Of a stretch of 64,000 bases of DNA, positions 9,960 through 21,925 are shown piece by piece (positions within the stretch are counted from its first letter, which is position 1; each line of letters begins with the position of its first letter). Where the stretch lies: assembly GCA_003427395.1 (NCBI GenBank), contig BFEA01000453.1:715334-779333 (forward strand), given 5' to 3'. Below the pieces are notes generated by a model. The model searched no databases and was not told the origin of the DNA. It saw nothing but the letters and a program-made list of their open reading frames with translations. A program made the translations under genes and the position numbers. The stretch is from Chara braunii (Eukaryota; Streptophyta; Charophyceae; Charales; Characeae).

Positions 9960-10204
9960 TGTATCCGTTCCAGGTCCTTGTCTAGGTTCTATCTGCGACT
10001 GCACTTCCGAGGCCCGGGGATCCTCCAAATGGCCCTGCGTGCCCTTGCAGACCCCATTTTGGATGCCGCTGCCAGCCTCTTTCCACTGGCTCACGAACCT
10101 TGAATACTACGGCCGCTTACTAGCCCGCCTCTTTGAAAAAATGGCGGAAAACCGCACTTCCGGTTTAAACCCTACCGGGAACATTCCCAGCTAAGAAATC
10201 AAAC
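9960..10204. other. Unrecognised spacer
   Basis: Nothing recognised between the two adjacent repeat arrays. Confidence 0.5.
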
Positions 10205-10269
10205 ATGTCACAACATTCTGTGCGCACGCTCGGGGGAAACTACCTGCCACGACCAGCCAAAACAAGGCT

Positions 10270-10600
10270 CGAGCCTTTTCCTTTTTTTTTAGGTTTCAGG
10301 ATATTTCCCTTCTTTTTAGCGCGCAGGATGTTTGCCTTTTTTTTAGCGTGCATGGTATTTCCAATAGTGCCTCGGAACGACGGATGGTTTTAAAATTTGT
10401 ACCAGCTTGTGTCGAGCCGCATAGAAATGTGCCTCAAAGACGGGTGGTTTTAAAGTTCAAACCAAGGGTGTTTCCAGCACTGTAGAAAAACTGCCTCGGA
10501 GAAAAAAAAATGGGCCGTTGCAGAAAACGTGCCTCGGAGAAAAAAAAAGGGCGGTTGCAGAAAAAAGTGCCTCGGAGAAAAAAATGGCGGTTGCGAATCA
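10270..10600. repeat. Short-period tandem repeats (GTGCCTCGGAGAAAAAAA)
   Basis: TTTCCCTTCTTTTTAGCG-like units at 10305-10370 are followed by CTGCCTCGGAGAAAAAAAA / GTGCCTCGGAGAAAA with GGGCGGTTGCAGAAAA, three to four copies between 10490 and 10600. GACGGGTGGTTTTAAA and GACGGATGGTTTTAAA occur at 10378 and 10439. Confidence 0.8.
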
Positions 10601-10604
10601 AAGG

Positions 10605-11575
10605 TTGTGTGAAAAAAAGTCGCACATTCACAGGAATTGCAAAGCAGAATCCGATTTATTCTGTGTCTTTTCCTCTTAAAATTACTGATCCAAAGAAACA
10701 TAATTCCCCCGCCCCCTACACAAAAAAAAGGGGTGAAATCAAACAAGTATTAAATTTGAAATTGGAAGTTCGAAATTCGGAATTTGAAGTTCAAACTAAG
10801 TCTCACATTTTTTTTTTTTTTTTGACAGTCTTCTCAAACAAGTAATTCAAACACCCAATGGTTTGAATCTCTTTAGACTTTAAAGTTGATAAGACGATAA
10901 AAAAATACAAATTTAAAAACTGTAAACACAACTTCAATTTTGAAGATCACGTCCGTTTTTTCCAAATATAGCAATCCAACACTAAAGTGATACTGTCATC
11001 CCGTAATCATAAAATAGAAGTCAACATGCTGACTGAAATGGCGCACATACAAACGCATCGTTCTCCCCTTCTCAATCCACAAGAATGCTATTGACAGCAG
11101 CGCTGCGTTGAAGTGCACAGCCTCGTAGATGATGTTCCTCATTCCCTCTGCAGGAATCTGAGCAGCCCACAGATACGAGGCAAGTAATCACCATTTTCTC
11201 ATGTTCATATCGGAAATTACCATTTTCTGCTCTCCATAGAAAATAAGCCTTCATATCAGATCACCTCTTCCAGCTCCTCTGGTTCTCCTTCAAATTGTAG
11301 ACAAGTGTTATGAGGCTACAGCCCACTGATGACGTTCGTCAACGAATCGTCATTTGCTCCGCAGGAGATGAGCGCCGATAGTTAGGAGGCAAGTCCACCA
11401 TAGCCCACTTGTTTGTCCTCGATGTAGGAAACATGCTTTCACATCACATCAGCTATCACCGCTGCGCTATGATTCTCCTTCAACTCCTCCCAGGCAGATC
11501 TGACAACGAAGGAGCGCACATGCCTTCCCTGCAAGGAGTGCAAACACACACACATACACACACACTCAGCGTGAG

Positions 11576-11578
<3 letters not shown>
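10605..11578. other. Unrecognised A/T-rich stretch
   Basis: No gene recognised. A short direct repeat, TCCTCATTCCCTCTGCAGGA against TTGCTCCGCAGGAGATGAGC, lies in two related blocks at about 11085-11175 and 11325-11400. AAATTTGAA / GAAGTTC motifs recur at 10750-10795. Confidence 0.45.

Positions 11579-11634
<56 letters not shown>
11579..11634. repeat. (GA)n microsatellite
   Basis: About 28 GA dinucleotides, followed by three diverged copies of AGAATATATTCTAATCATT up to 11725. Confidence 0.95.
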
Positions 11635-11638
<4 letters not shown>

Positions 11639-11639
11639 A

Positions 11640-12648
11640 TTCTAATCATTCTTACAGAGAATATATTTTAATCATAATATCTTCTTACAGATAATATATT
11701 CTAATCATTTTACACAATTTATTCTAATGAATCTAATCCGTGTCCTGACGAGTTCGTGAAATTTTAAGGAATGACAGTAGTGCTGCTCATCCTTCTCCTC
11801 CTACCCCAATCATATTCTGATGATCAACCTCTCCTCGAGGAGGGCGCTGCTGCTCCTCCCTCCCTCCTCCCTCCCCCGTGTGTGCATGCCTGTGTCTGTC
11901 TTTGTAAGTGTGCATGGGGGGTGGGGGGCGGGGGGGGAGGGGCATGCGTGCCTGCATGCTGTGGTGAGTACATCGAAGTGCATTCATATGTGTGCGCGCA
12001 TGTGTTTGTGGAATAAGAGACGTGCATGCATGTGTGTGTGTCTACTACGTGTGCACACAACGAGGCACATGCACACTTGAGTGTGCATGGATGTGAATCG
12101 TCATGTTCACTATACAATGTATGTATGTGTGCGTGTGTATTTCAGATTTTCACCACAACACAATAGCCCATGTTCCAGCCCAATGAGCAGATTCACAATC
12201 GAGGTGGCTTAATGAAGCACACACTTGAGATGAGCCAATCCAGCAATGAACGAGTTATTCCTATATAGCAAGCAACTCGGAGCACAATAGATCCGTCATC
12301 ATACCCCTTTCTACACCATCTTCACGTTGGTGTTCCTTGAGATACCCCTTTTATTTGTTCTTTCAGCTCCCCTTTCACTGTCCCTCTCACGTATCAGGCT
12401 AGACAGGTTGATTGAGCGCACAAGCTGTGCACATCCCCGTGTGCCTTACTCCACTAGTACCTCCGCGTGCGTTGGGAAAATAGGGAAAACCCGGAAAAGT
12501 GGTGGTTTTCCCAAACTCCTAAAAATTTCGGAGGCAGGGCACGAGGACTGCTGCCATTGATAAATCGGATCGACGGCCGCAGTTTGTTCTGCCTCCCAAA
12601 AGGTCGGCGGCCCACCCGACGCACGCTATCTGCCCACGCGGCAAAGGT
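11640..12648. other. Unrecognised stretch with TG/CA-rich segment
   Basis: 11870-12150 is rich in TGTGTG/GCATG steps and yields shadow frames on both strands. No conserved product is seen. Confidence 0.5.
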
Positions 12649-12761
12649 ACTACCATCTTCACCCCAATAGAACGCCCGATCATTCTAACCGTATTTGGTG
12701 CAATTTGCCATCCAGATACAGCTATAACGACCGGGTGTTCTATTCGGGTGAAGACTGTAGT
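12649..12761. mobile_element. P1-family hairpin element
   Basis: ACTACCATCTTCACCCCAAT at the left is inverted by ATTCGGGTGAAGACTGTAGT at the right. The inner arms (CCGATCATTCTAACCGTATT / ATACAGCTATAACGACCGGG) are diverged, so this is an older copy than the one at 49530. Confidence 0.75.
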
Positions 12762-13119
12762 GGTTTAACGGCAGACTTGCACATTACAAAAGGAGGCAGA
12801 GTAAAGGACAGGTTGCAATATCCTCGTCATCCTCCTCTTCCCTCTCCTCACATTCTTCGTCACCCACATCAAATCCCCTTCTCATCAAAACTGACGAGGG
12901 GGCAGCTGCGATCTAATCTGCTGCCACCTCAGATCAATGCTGACATTACATCAATTGCGGCCCAAGTTGCTGTCATATCAGCTTGGATCTGATGTGACAG
13001 CAGCTGGGGCCACAGCTGCTAGGACGTCAACAGGACTTTAATCATCATAGCAATTCACCTGAAAATGCAACAGGCTGCAGCACAGCAGCACTCCGCACAT
13101 GAGGATGCCACTGTGCTGC

Positions 13120-13206
13120 NNNNNNNNNNNNNNNNNNNNNNNNNNNNNNNNNNNNNNNNNNNNNNNNNNNNNNNNNNNNNNNNNNNNNNNNNNNNNNNNN
13201 NNNNNN
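13120..13206. other. Assembly gap (87 N)
   Basis: A run of N. Open frames crossing it are meaningless. Confidence 1.
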
Positions 13207-13820
13207 AAAATAGTCTCACCATCCGTTCGGAAAAAAAAAAAACAAAAAAAACTGACCAGGTTTTCTGGTCACCCATGTACCCTGGGCGGGTGGGTACGGG
13301 GCCAAGGTCGCCTGAGCGGGTGCCTTGGAGGGTAATGTGGTTTGCTGCACAACAAAGGTCACAAGATCGACTGTTTGATGGGCTGCGATCGGCCCTTCTT
13401 TGGTTCCTTTTTTGGGGACTTGTCTAAACTCAAACATCCCTCGACTTAGACATTTTCGGTTCCATCAGTGTCTAGAAGGTGGGATTTCATGTTCTCACCT
13501 GCTCTCTTTTCCCTTTTCCTGCAAGTCAGCCGCTCCTCGTCACTGGAGCGCTCGCATTCATAACTTCATCCGCCGGGGATAACAGCTGATGACTCCCAAG
13601 AGCTCATATCGACGGAGTCGTTTGGCTCAGCACCTGAAAAGACCGTATCCCTTCTGTGCCAGCCAGTCCCACCAAAACCACTTTTGTAAGTAACAACATT
13701 TGTCCCTCCACTACGCCCAATCTTCCTGGCCGTTGTTCTCTCTCTTCCTGCTCCTCCCTCCACTTCACCTCACCACCTCCTCCCCCTCGCAGGGGCACAT
13801 AACAATTCTACGAGTCAACA
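13207..13820. other. Unrecognised stretch after the gap
   Basis: Nothing recognised. CTCATATCGACGGAGTCGTT at about 13602 resembles CTCGTATCATCGGAGTCATT (28842) and CTCGTACCATCAGAGTCATT (28998), so it belongs to a dispersed repeat. Confidence 0.45.

Positions 13821-13878
<58 letters not shown>
13821..13878. repeat. (CT)n(CA)n compound microsatellite
   Basis: Ten CT units followed by about 19 CA units with one interruption. Confidence 0.95.
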
Positions 13879-14639
13879 CGGCACGCGCATGCAGCTTATC
13901 CGCTGAGGCACATATCATATTGAGGACGAACGATATCATCTTGCTCTTTGTTTCCCTCTCTCTGCCACATATGCACGCACGAACAAACCAACCAGTCCCT
14001 GCAGAGGACTTAAATCCCCAACATCAAAGCCCTCTCTCACTCTCTCTCTCTCTCTCTCCCCGCCGCGCGCTCGCACACTTGCTCAGCTTGCTTACTTCCA
14101 CTGTTGTGACGACTTACAAGCATATTAGCATACTCTGGAAACACCCTCCTGAACCATGTAACCTCAGCAGTCCAAGAACCTGACTGACAGAACATGTCCA
14201 CATGCTTCCGACAGGACAAAGCCCGGAGAACAGCCCCTCTACAGAACCACGGCAAACGAGAAGATGATGGATCGATGGTTGGCCCCAACACTTGTTACGA
14301 TGGTGGGGCAGCAGGGAGCCATACTGGTCCAATTACTGGTCCAAAAGTCTTCAAAACTGAACCACGATGGGGTCCCAACACTTTTTCCTGGCACTTTCGT
14401 ATGGACATCACGCAGAAAAAAGAGGAGCCTGAGAGAACAAAGCAGCTGTGATGGAAATGATGGTAGTAAATAAGGGATCGAAATCCGATCAAACAAATTA
14501 GGCGATCATTGAGCCATCTGTTAGTTGGGCCCCGCAGCGGCCAGGGGGTATTCCCACTGGACAGCGGACCACCATGATGTTCGCTTAACCCACCAGCAGG
14601 TCTCAGGCTCGACCTACTGGACCAAAATGTCTGTCAACA

Positions 14640-15190
14640 ACGCAGTAACTCTCTAACTGTCAAATTTAGGGCAGTAAGTTACCAGTGACCCTATTTCGTT
14701 TTACACTTTGCATTTACACTTCGCGGTTAACAAGCAGTAACTTGACCGTTAACACGCAATAACTTTGAGGTTAACACACAGTAACTTGGCGGTTAACAGA
14801 CGGTAACTTCCTGGTCGTTTTACACTTTGCATTTACGCTTTGCGGTTAACAAGCAGTAACTTGACCGTTAACACACACATTAACTTGGCGGTTAACAGAC
14901 GGTAACTTCATGGTTAACACGCAGGAACTTAGCCGTTAACATGCAGTGACTTCGCAGTTGGCACGCAGTAGCTTCGCAGTTAACACGTAGCAACTTCGTA
15001 GTGAACACCCAGCGACTTGGCAGTTAACATGCACTGACTCCAACTGTCAACTTTAGGACAGCTCGACCAACAGTTACCACGTACTAACTTGGCAGTTAAC
15101 ACGCAGTAACTTGGAGTTTAACACGCAGTAACTTGGCGGTTAACATGCAGTAACTTGGTGGTTAACACGCAGTAAATCTAATTGTCAACT
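14640..15190. repeat. GTTAAC minisatellite, about 22-bp period
   Basis: AGTAACTTGGCGGTTAACAC and variants repeat through the interval, with about 14 GTTAAC hexamers spaced roughly 22-24 bases apart. A higher-order layer is visible: TTTTACACTTTGCATTTAC is present at about 14700 and 14819, and CTAACTGTCAAATTTAGGGC-like blocks close the array at 14650, 15038 and 15178. No spacers of unique sequence occur, so it is not a CRISPR-like array. Confidence 0.9.
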
Positions 15191-15199
15191 TTAGGGCAG

Positions 15200-15775
15200 C
15201 TCAACCCTCTGGATCAAAATGGCTGACGGCACCGGTCAAAGAGAAAACAGGTGATTAAGGAAAAATCATTCAAAAATGGCAAAAGAAAAAGACGGAGTAA
15301 GAGAGGAGCCAGCAATGGAATGAACAGTACGAGTAGTCATTGGAGATTGCATCCGCGGAAGAGGGGAACCGACAGATGCTGAGGCAGAGGACAAGAAGAG
15401 GGATGGAGATGGACGAGGAGAGTGGACAAGGATTGAGAAGACGAAGAGATGGAAACGGGAAGAAAGAGACTGAAGACGAATAGAGAAAGAGGACGATGGA
15501 TATGAGAGAGCGGAGCAGGGCCCAACGCACCCGGTTTAGAGATAAGGGAATGAGGGGAGGAGGTGGCATGAAGATGAATACAAGGGGGGGAAAGAACGAG
15601 GCCGATGAAAGGAGTGGACAACCACAACAGCTACAACAAAAAATGAAGAGTACAGATGCAAGGAAGAATGAAATGAAAAAAAGCAAGGTAGAGGAACTTA
15701 CTCCGAGGTTGTGATGACAATGTCAAATGATAAACAACACCGACAAGCCGAATACAATGCAGACCCTGATTTTGC
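15200..15775. other. Purine-rich unrecognised stretch
   Basis: The plus strand is strongly A/G-biased (15270-15700), giving serine- and proline-rich shadow frames on the minus strand. No gene recognised. Confidence 0.5.
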
Positions 15776-15779
15776 CTGC

Positions 15780-15978
15780 GGCGTCAGATCGAAGAAAGTC
15801 GAGCAAAAGAGCACTGGCACTCCCTTTCAAGCACAGTGAACTGCAGTAACTGTTTCTCTGTCTGATTTCGGCGATGGCCGTCTGACCTGACGGTTGGTTT
15901 CCTTTCACGTCAGATCGAAGAAAGTTGAGCGAAAAAGCACTGGCACTCCCTTTCAAGCATGGTGAGCTGCAGTACCTG
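15780..15978. repeat. Direct repeat, two 72-bp copies 128 bp apart
   Basis: CGTCAGATCGAAGAAAGT followed by GCACTGGCACTCCCTTTCAA and CTGCAGTA occurs at 15780 and 15908 with about six differences. Confidence 0.85.
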
Positions 15979-15979
15979 C

Positions 15980-18207
15980 TCCCAAAACTGATCGACTGTA
16001 CGCGATGAAAGAAAATTCCTCTGGACCAATGTCCCAAAAATGGGGTGCGTAGGCGCTAAATCCATTTTGCAGAGCCTTTACTAGTGCCCTCTGTTACTCT
16101 GTTTGACACCCCCGCATGCAAAGCGGAAAGGGGAGCCATCGGTTGAGAGGGGGACATGCCTCAGCCAGTTCATTCGTCCTGTGCGCCAAGATTACCGGTC
16201 ATGCAGGCTAGCCTCTGTGTCGCGTTCAATCCAAATCTGCTTCAAAGTTCCACTCACCTCCTTCGTAGCCCCCATTTCAAGTCACACAGGAGTGTACAGA
16301 AATATGGACTGCACTAGATATCAGCCGCTCCAGCCCGGTCGGCCAGCTTGCATCCTGACGAGAGGTGAGGCTAACCCAACCCAAGGGGCTGTCACAAAAC
16401 TTGGCGGAGTATCATCGTGACTCAGCCATGCATCCACTTAGGGCAGAGAAACATCGGCCAAGGGGATTGCTCGCATGTGTCAATGTCACATACACGGTTC
16501 CTTAACACCTGCGCATGCCTTTGTGAGCCCGTTCTCGGCCAAGACACACAGGTCGCCGATCTTCCATCTCCTAGCTGCAAAATTCTTCCCCTACTTTGCG
16601 GGAAATGTGGGTGTTGCCATTGTCCTCCTCAATACACGATGCAGTGAATAAAGCGCTAAAGTCCTTGCGGGTTTGAAACGGACTGTCGCCCTCTAGTTAA
16701 GAAAAGAAAGAGCCACCCCCCCCTACCCTCTGTAGATCCCATAGCCACAAGGAATGCAGCCACAAACATTAGCTGATGATCTTCGAATTTATTATTTTAT
16801 GCGAGCAAGCTACAAGCTATACTCTTCTCTCAATATACCTCACACTACCTAGCAATGGTTAGCTGGTCAGCAAGCTTCCATACTAGACTTCTTCGTCTCA
16901 GCCTAACCCCTGGTAAAGGATTGAAGCGAGGCGACCCTACCAAGATCGGCCAGGGGGACCAAGCCAACTATCTCAATTGGTCCCGAAGCGCCCCACAGGG
17001 CCCACGGGGAATTGGACGGACAACGGACAGTATGACGAATCGGACGCAAAACCTCCTGAATCTTTGTTTCTTTTTCAAAATAGGAATGTAAGCTTTCTCT
17101 CTTTTTCAGTTTCTTTTTGTTCAAACCTTCTGCACCAATGAATATGATTTTGTCACATGGAGGAGTTTGTATTTCGATTACAGGTGTTATCTTATCCAAT
17201 ACAAAAAAGATACAAATTACTCAAAACAAATGACACCCAAGTTCACAGGCATGTTTCCACTCGAATGGGTTCCACTTCGCCCCAAAGAATCGCACAATCA
17301 GTACTGGCTTTCGCCCCTTTGGAGAAGCAAAAGTGAGCACAAGCATTTTCCCATAGACCAACAGTAACCTATCATTTCGCCTGCGGGCACTCCAATGGTA
17401 GTGTGTCATAAGGTACAAAGTACCAATGACAACCCTCAACCCCCTCAGACCCCTATACGCACAAACACCCAAGCCCTTGTAGGCCCCTAAGCCCCTCGGG
17501 CCCCTAAACCCAAAAACACCAGAACCCTTCTAGGCCCATTAACCCATTTCGCCCCCCAAACCTCAAAGCCCCATACCCCAAACCCCTAATTTCTTTAAGA
17601 AGTGAATGGTAGTCGCATTAGTCAACGCAAACACTACGGTCAACACAAACACACCATATCTGCATCTGTCCTCAGAGAGTACTCAAAAATAAGGCTCCTC
17701 AGAAGAAAAGAGGAGACCCTACCCTCTTGTCCCTTTTGAAATTCTAATTTGAAAGGTGATTGTTCCTCAGCTCCACATGAACTAATATGCTCGCACTCGT
17801 GCAGTCTTGAATATACTAGTCCTAATTTCAGTGTACTCTAAAACAGTATCATTGTGGCCAGAATCTTATCTTGAAACCTTTGATTCGGCGTCATGCAACA
17901 CAGTTGCAGGGGTCTGACTGGCACTTCAATTTTTTTCCATATCATGTTGCCATCAGATCAACCGACTTCCAGGAACAAACCTGTTGGACAAGAGAAGAGG
18001 TATCGACATGAACTGCACCGACCAACATGCTTTGGATGTTATGATATCGCAATCTAAACCCAAAAAGCTGGGCGACAAAAAATAGCTAGTGCAATGGCAG
18101 TCCTCATGGTAACACCTGTTTGGATGATAAGATCCTTATTGCCCCATTTGTGGGTAAAAAAAAGGCGGGGACATCCATGTCCCCAGCAGTAGAAGCGGAG
18201 GTGCTCC
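15980..18207. other. Unrecognised intergenic stretch
   Basis: No gene found. The second copy of the 6831 repeat lies at 17093-17165. 17420-17590 is a C-rich degenerate series of CCCCTAA / CCCCTCA / CCCCAAA steps, telomere-like only in composition. Confidence 0.5.
17093..17165. repeat. Dispersed 73-bp repeat, copy 2
   Basis: It matches 6831-6905 with about three differences (one T missing in the T-run, AATATG for AATACG, GGAGGAG for GGACGAG). Confidence 0.8.
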
Positions 18208-18309
18208 ACTGTTGTCTTCACCCAAATAGAACATGCCCGATCTTTGTAGCTGTATTTGGGGAGATACAGTCATAATAACTCCGCATTCTATTCGGTCGAA
18301 GACGGTAGT
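18208..18309. mobile_element. P1-family hairpin element, diverged
   Basis: ACTGTTGTCTTCACCCAAAT at the left is inverted by ATTCGGTCGAAGACGGTAGT at the right, with TAGCTGTATTTGG inside. It is slightly shorter than other copies. Confidence 0.65.
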
Positions 18310-18725
18310 CACTACTGTGGATATAGAAAAGGCCGCCAGCTAATAAAGAATTGCAGACTATGCAGCCAGATCAAGACCGACCTTCTTTTTCCCAGCCTGC
18401 GCCGAGCTTTCGATTGTGGGCTGCAGCCCCAGCCTAGCCTCTTGTAACGGGCCTACGAGTCGGGATCCATAGGATCTGCATCATGTAAGAACAACAGAAT
18501 CTCAACCTCGTTGCTCCATACATATTAGCACTTGGTGACTACATTCTGACCGAATAGTACACACACAGACTCTCAGTTTTGTGGTACCCCGCCAAGCCCT
18601 TTTCGCGCTAAGCACAGAAGAGGCTGACTTCACCCAGGATTCGCAATGCACTTACTGACCAGACAGAAGGGGAGTTCTCTTGCATCATCTCTTTCTACAT
18701 CCGGCCACGGGATGATAATGACATG

Positions 18726-18893
18726 CTGGCGCTAGCGATATGCTTAAAACATGCAAGTCGAACATTGTTTTCTGTGTTCACAACAAAGTGGCGAACAGGT
18801 GCATACTAATCCCCAAAAGGAAAGGTACTTCTCAAGAATTTTTCGTTCTTTGCTTCTTTCGTACGCAATAAAAGAGATGAGGCCGCGAGATAA
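18726..18893 (+). pseudogene. Mitochondrial SSU rRNA 5' fragment (probable nuclear insert)
   Basis: GCTAGCGATATGCTTAAAAC, then ATGCAAGTCGAAC, then AGTGGCGAACAGGT are the conserved 5'-domain blocks of small-subunit rRNA (E. coli about positions 40-110). The spacing of the variable loop (ATTGTTTTCTGTG) fits plant-type mitochondrial SSU better than plastid or bacterial rRNA. Downstream GATGAGGCCGCGAGATAA resembles the next conserved block. Only the first part of the molecule is present and the universal CTTAACACATGCAAG is changed to CTTAAAACATGCAAG. A transferred, non-functional fragment is inferred. Confidence 0.65.
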
Positions 18894-18895
18894 GT

Positions 18896-19033
18896 GGAGG
18901 GTTACTTTACCTACTGTTTTGCTTCCTCTCCTTTTCTGTCATCCTCCTAGTACTCTCTAACAAGTAGAGGGTGATTTTACCTACTGTTTCGCTTCCTCTC
19001 CTTCTTTGTCATCCATCAAGTACTCTCTAACAA
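18896..19033. repeat. Tandem duplication, two units of about 70 bp
   Basis: TTTACCTACTGTTT with GCTTCCTCTCCTT, TGTCATCC and AGTACTCTCTAACAA appears twice in succession. The first unit starts where the rRNA-like match ends. Confidence 0.8.
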
Positions 19034-19189
19034 CTTCTCTTCTCTACTTCCATGTCTTGCTTTTTGTAGCGATCCCTTCTCCTCTACTTACATTGTAGTC
19101 TACATCCTCCATGATCTTGTAACATAGGAATTTTGTATTAGAGCAGTCCCTGCACTCTGATGATGAGATGGGAATGCATCGGGTTCAAA

Positions 19190-19480
19190 GTGAGGGATTA
19201 AAGTGCTTCACTGCAAAATCGATGAAGGATAGAACTTCCAACCCATATTCGGTCTTAAAGCGATGAAGGTGACAAGGGTGATGGAGCACAATAGAGAGAA
19301 TGAGTTGGGATACATGGAGAGTGACGGTGTATAGACCGAAGGATAGAACTTTCGACCCATATTTGGTCTGACTAGTCCTTACATTCTGATGGATTGTAGT
19401 ATTTGAGTGTGAAAACGATAAAACGTGACAAGAAAATGGTGAGTTGGGATGCAAACGAAGGACAGAGCCGTCAACCCATA
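19190..19480. repeat. Degenerate tandem repeat, about 120-bp period
   Basis: GAAGGATAGAACTTCCAACC, CGAAGGATAGAACTTTCGAC and CGAAGGACAGAGCCGTCAAC, each followed by CCATATT(C/T)GGT, occur at about 19223, 19338 and 19456. Confidence 0.75.
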
Positions 19481-19559
19481 TTTGGTACAGAACAGACTCA
19501 TACGCAACAGATACCAAGCATGCGTCTCAGCAGATTTGTCTTTCTGGTTCAGACCGTTT

Positions 19560-19785
19560 GTCTGGGCACAGCTCATTTTTGACTCAGCTCTTGGCACAGA
19601 GTTAGTGGAGCTGGGTGAAGAATGAGCAGCCTGTCCCTGAAGATTGTCCTACTGGTCTGGACCATTTGTTTGCGTGCAACTCCTAACCCTGAGTTACTGG
19701 AGCTAGGTGAAGAGCAAGCAGCTTGTGCCTGAAGATCGTCCCCGATATGGAGGCAGAGCCACGAACAAAGGGTTAGGTACTGCAC
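19560..19785. repeat. Degenerate tandem duplication, about 100 bp
   Basis: GAGTTAGTGGAGCTGGGTGA with GCAGCCTGTCCCTGAAGAT and GAGTTACTGGAGCTAGGTGA with GCAGCTTGTGCCTGAAGAT are successive copies. Confidence 0.75.
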
Positions 19786-19788
19786 TTA

Positions 19789-20145
19789 GGGTTAATGCCC
19801 ATTTTTTGCAGCCCAAAGGTATCAGGAACCTTCAATAGACCAGTCGATTCTCTAACCCACATCTGGTGAGCAGTAAAATGACTCATTCTCCCTTGCCCAT
19901 TGAAGCAGTGTCACACTGAAAGTGAACTCTTCACAAAGAGTTTGCTTTTGTGTGTGTGTGTGTGTGCGTGTGTGTGTGTGTGTGAGAGAGAGAGGGTTAG
20001 TGCCCGTTTTTTGCAGCCCAAATGGCATCAGGAACCTTGAATAGACCAGTCAATTCTCTAACCCGCATCTGATAAGCTGCAAAATTATTCATTCTCCCTT
20101 GCCCACTGAAGCATTGTTACACTGAAAGTGAACTCTTCACAGAGA
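19789..20145. repeat. Tandem duplication, 205-bp period
   Basis: GGGTTA(A/G)TGCCC, TTTTTTGCAGCCCAAA, AATAGACCAGTC and CACTGAAAGTGAACTCTTCA occur in the same order from 19789 and 19994, separated by a (GT)n(GA)n tract at 19951-19993. Confidence 0.85.
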
Positions 20146-20149
20146 GTTC

Positions 20150-21712
20150 ACTTCTAAGAGTGAGAGAGAGAGAGAGACAACTTATTACAAAATGTTCTCT
20201 CTTCCCACCTATGTGCAAAAAGTTGCTTCAATGACAGTGAAACTTCAGAGAGAGAGATGGATAGAGAGCAGTACAAGTTAGGTACTGCCTTGAGGTGGGT
20301 ATGGCCCATGCACCCCTCATTTACGAACATTTTCTAACACGTTTTCTCATTTTTTTCCCGAACAATCCGAACGCCCCGACTGTTCCAGCCGTCAGTCTGG
20401 CTGGACGTCCGGCTCTCTGTCCAGTACGTGTCCAGCATGGCCATGGCTTGCAGCACGACTGCCCCAGATTGTAGTCAACTAACCGCACTTTTTATCAAGC
20501 CTGGCCCGCTGAGCAAAAACGATGCAGGCCTGCTGGTGCAAGAACCCATGGTTTTGCATCACCACGTGATTGTACCATACATGTAAAGTCCACCTTTTCT
20601 GTGGTTTGGTGTATTCTCAAGATAGGACCCCACAGGACAGCAGCAAACGGTTTCGGAATCCGAGACCCCACAGACGGATTTTGGCTTCGTGGAAATCGTA
20701 TGCGGACTGTTTCCACTCGGTCCGCGCCCCCCTTATTCCTACGTGGCACTAAATTCCCGTTTTCCAAAAGTCGGGCCGTCTACCTTCCTCTTGAGTGCGT
20801 ACTCCGACACATTCGGACGAAAGTCGGGCGCCTGCAAAGCAGACATGTAGCGGTCCTAAGGCAGGACAAGGGTTGTTGTCGCACGCTGACCGTTGGGCCC
20901 TGGACCGTGGCACCGTGTGTGTGGGGTCATTTTTCGTTTGAATTTCTCCCCCGCCTCAACGGCCCAAGGATTTCAAATTTCGTCGTCCACCTCCGTATCG
21001 CTACAACAAGCACGTAGGCTGGCTGCATGCAGAACATGATGTCCTTCTTCCGCTTTTCGCATGCAGACTACGACAAATGCCAGCCTCCATAGCCATGCAC
21101 GGGTCATCCGTGAACGCTCACGAACACCTTGTCATGACCGTGCCCCACACGCTGCAGGTCCTTCCAAACCCTCCGCTCCACTTCACATCCTCCTTCCGTT
21201 GTCCATCACCCTCTCCATATTCCTCTTCGCCAGCCAATCCACAACCATTCCATGGCAAACACAGCATGCAAGAAGTACCAAGCACTGCTGCAAGTCGGCA
21301 TTGAATACAAGCATTGAGGCTGCAGCCTGCAGCACAGCCATGACTACTGCTTTCCGCCTGTTCATCCACTACATGATCGCCATGATGGTGATGAACAGCA
21401 CGTCATCATTGACTTCCTCTCCTCCATTATGTTGCCGCTGATGTGCTCCTTGGCTGTCCATGTGTGCGTGGATACCGCTTGCAAGAACAAGAGGAACAAC
21501 TTTGGAAAATGTTGTCTTCCGACACCAACGTCAACCCCACCTACATCAGTGACTATGGCGAACAAGTCATGCGCTTCGTCTGCTGAATGTGTGCAGGGGT
21601 GCGCCCAGCGTCCGCGTGTGCGGTGTCGACGATGATGCGCTCGGAAGCTTCAAAGGGAATAGCTATGGCATTTGCGCCTCTGTGACGGTGAAGCGGTGAC
21701 GACTCCCCGGAT
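20150..21712. other. Unrecognised intergenic stretch
   Basis: No conserved protein or RNA was recognised. 20340-21010 is somewhat more GC-rich, with overlapping open frames in several phases but no family signature. Confidence 0.5.
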
Positions 21713-21800
21713 CACAAAGTTCGGCCCAACAACCTGGAACCCGGTACCGAGGAAGACACAAAGTTCGGCCCGACGGCCTGGAACCCGGTACCGACGAAGA
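21713..21800. repeat. Tandem duplication, two 44-bp units
   Basis: CACAAAGTTCGGCCC(A/G)AC and CCTGGAACCCGGTACCGA are present twice (21713, 21757). Confidence 0.85.
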
Positions 21801-21925
21801 TATGCCGCCCGCCTCCATATCGGTGCCGTGCAGGAAATGCCGCACAGTCGCCCACTATCCACAGCCGCCCTTCCATTATGACCATCGCCAACGGACCTGG
21901 AATACCCTAAGCGGCCCCGTCCTTT

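Noticed and set aside
11328-11355. Second hammerhead-like string (CTGATGA with CGTT/AACG stem)
   Set aside because: The stem pairs, but the following core is GAAT instead of GAAA and the cleavage context is absent.
11745-11761. Hammerhead ribozyme-like core (CTGACGAG, then GAAA)
   Set aside because: The would-be helix II is only a TTCG loop with one weak pair, and no helices I/III or cleavage triplet are placed correctly.
14640-15190. CRISPR-like array
   Set aside because: There are no unique spacers; it is a short-period eukaryotic minisatellite and no cas genes occur.
17420-17590. Interstitial telomere
   Set aside because: C-rich CCCCTAA-like steps are irregular and no run of exact CCCTAAA units exists.
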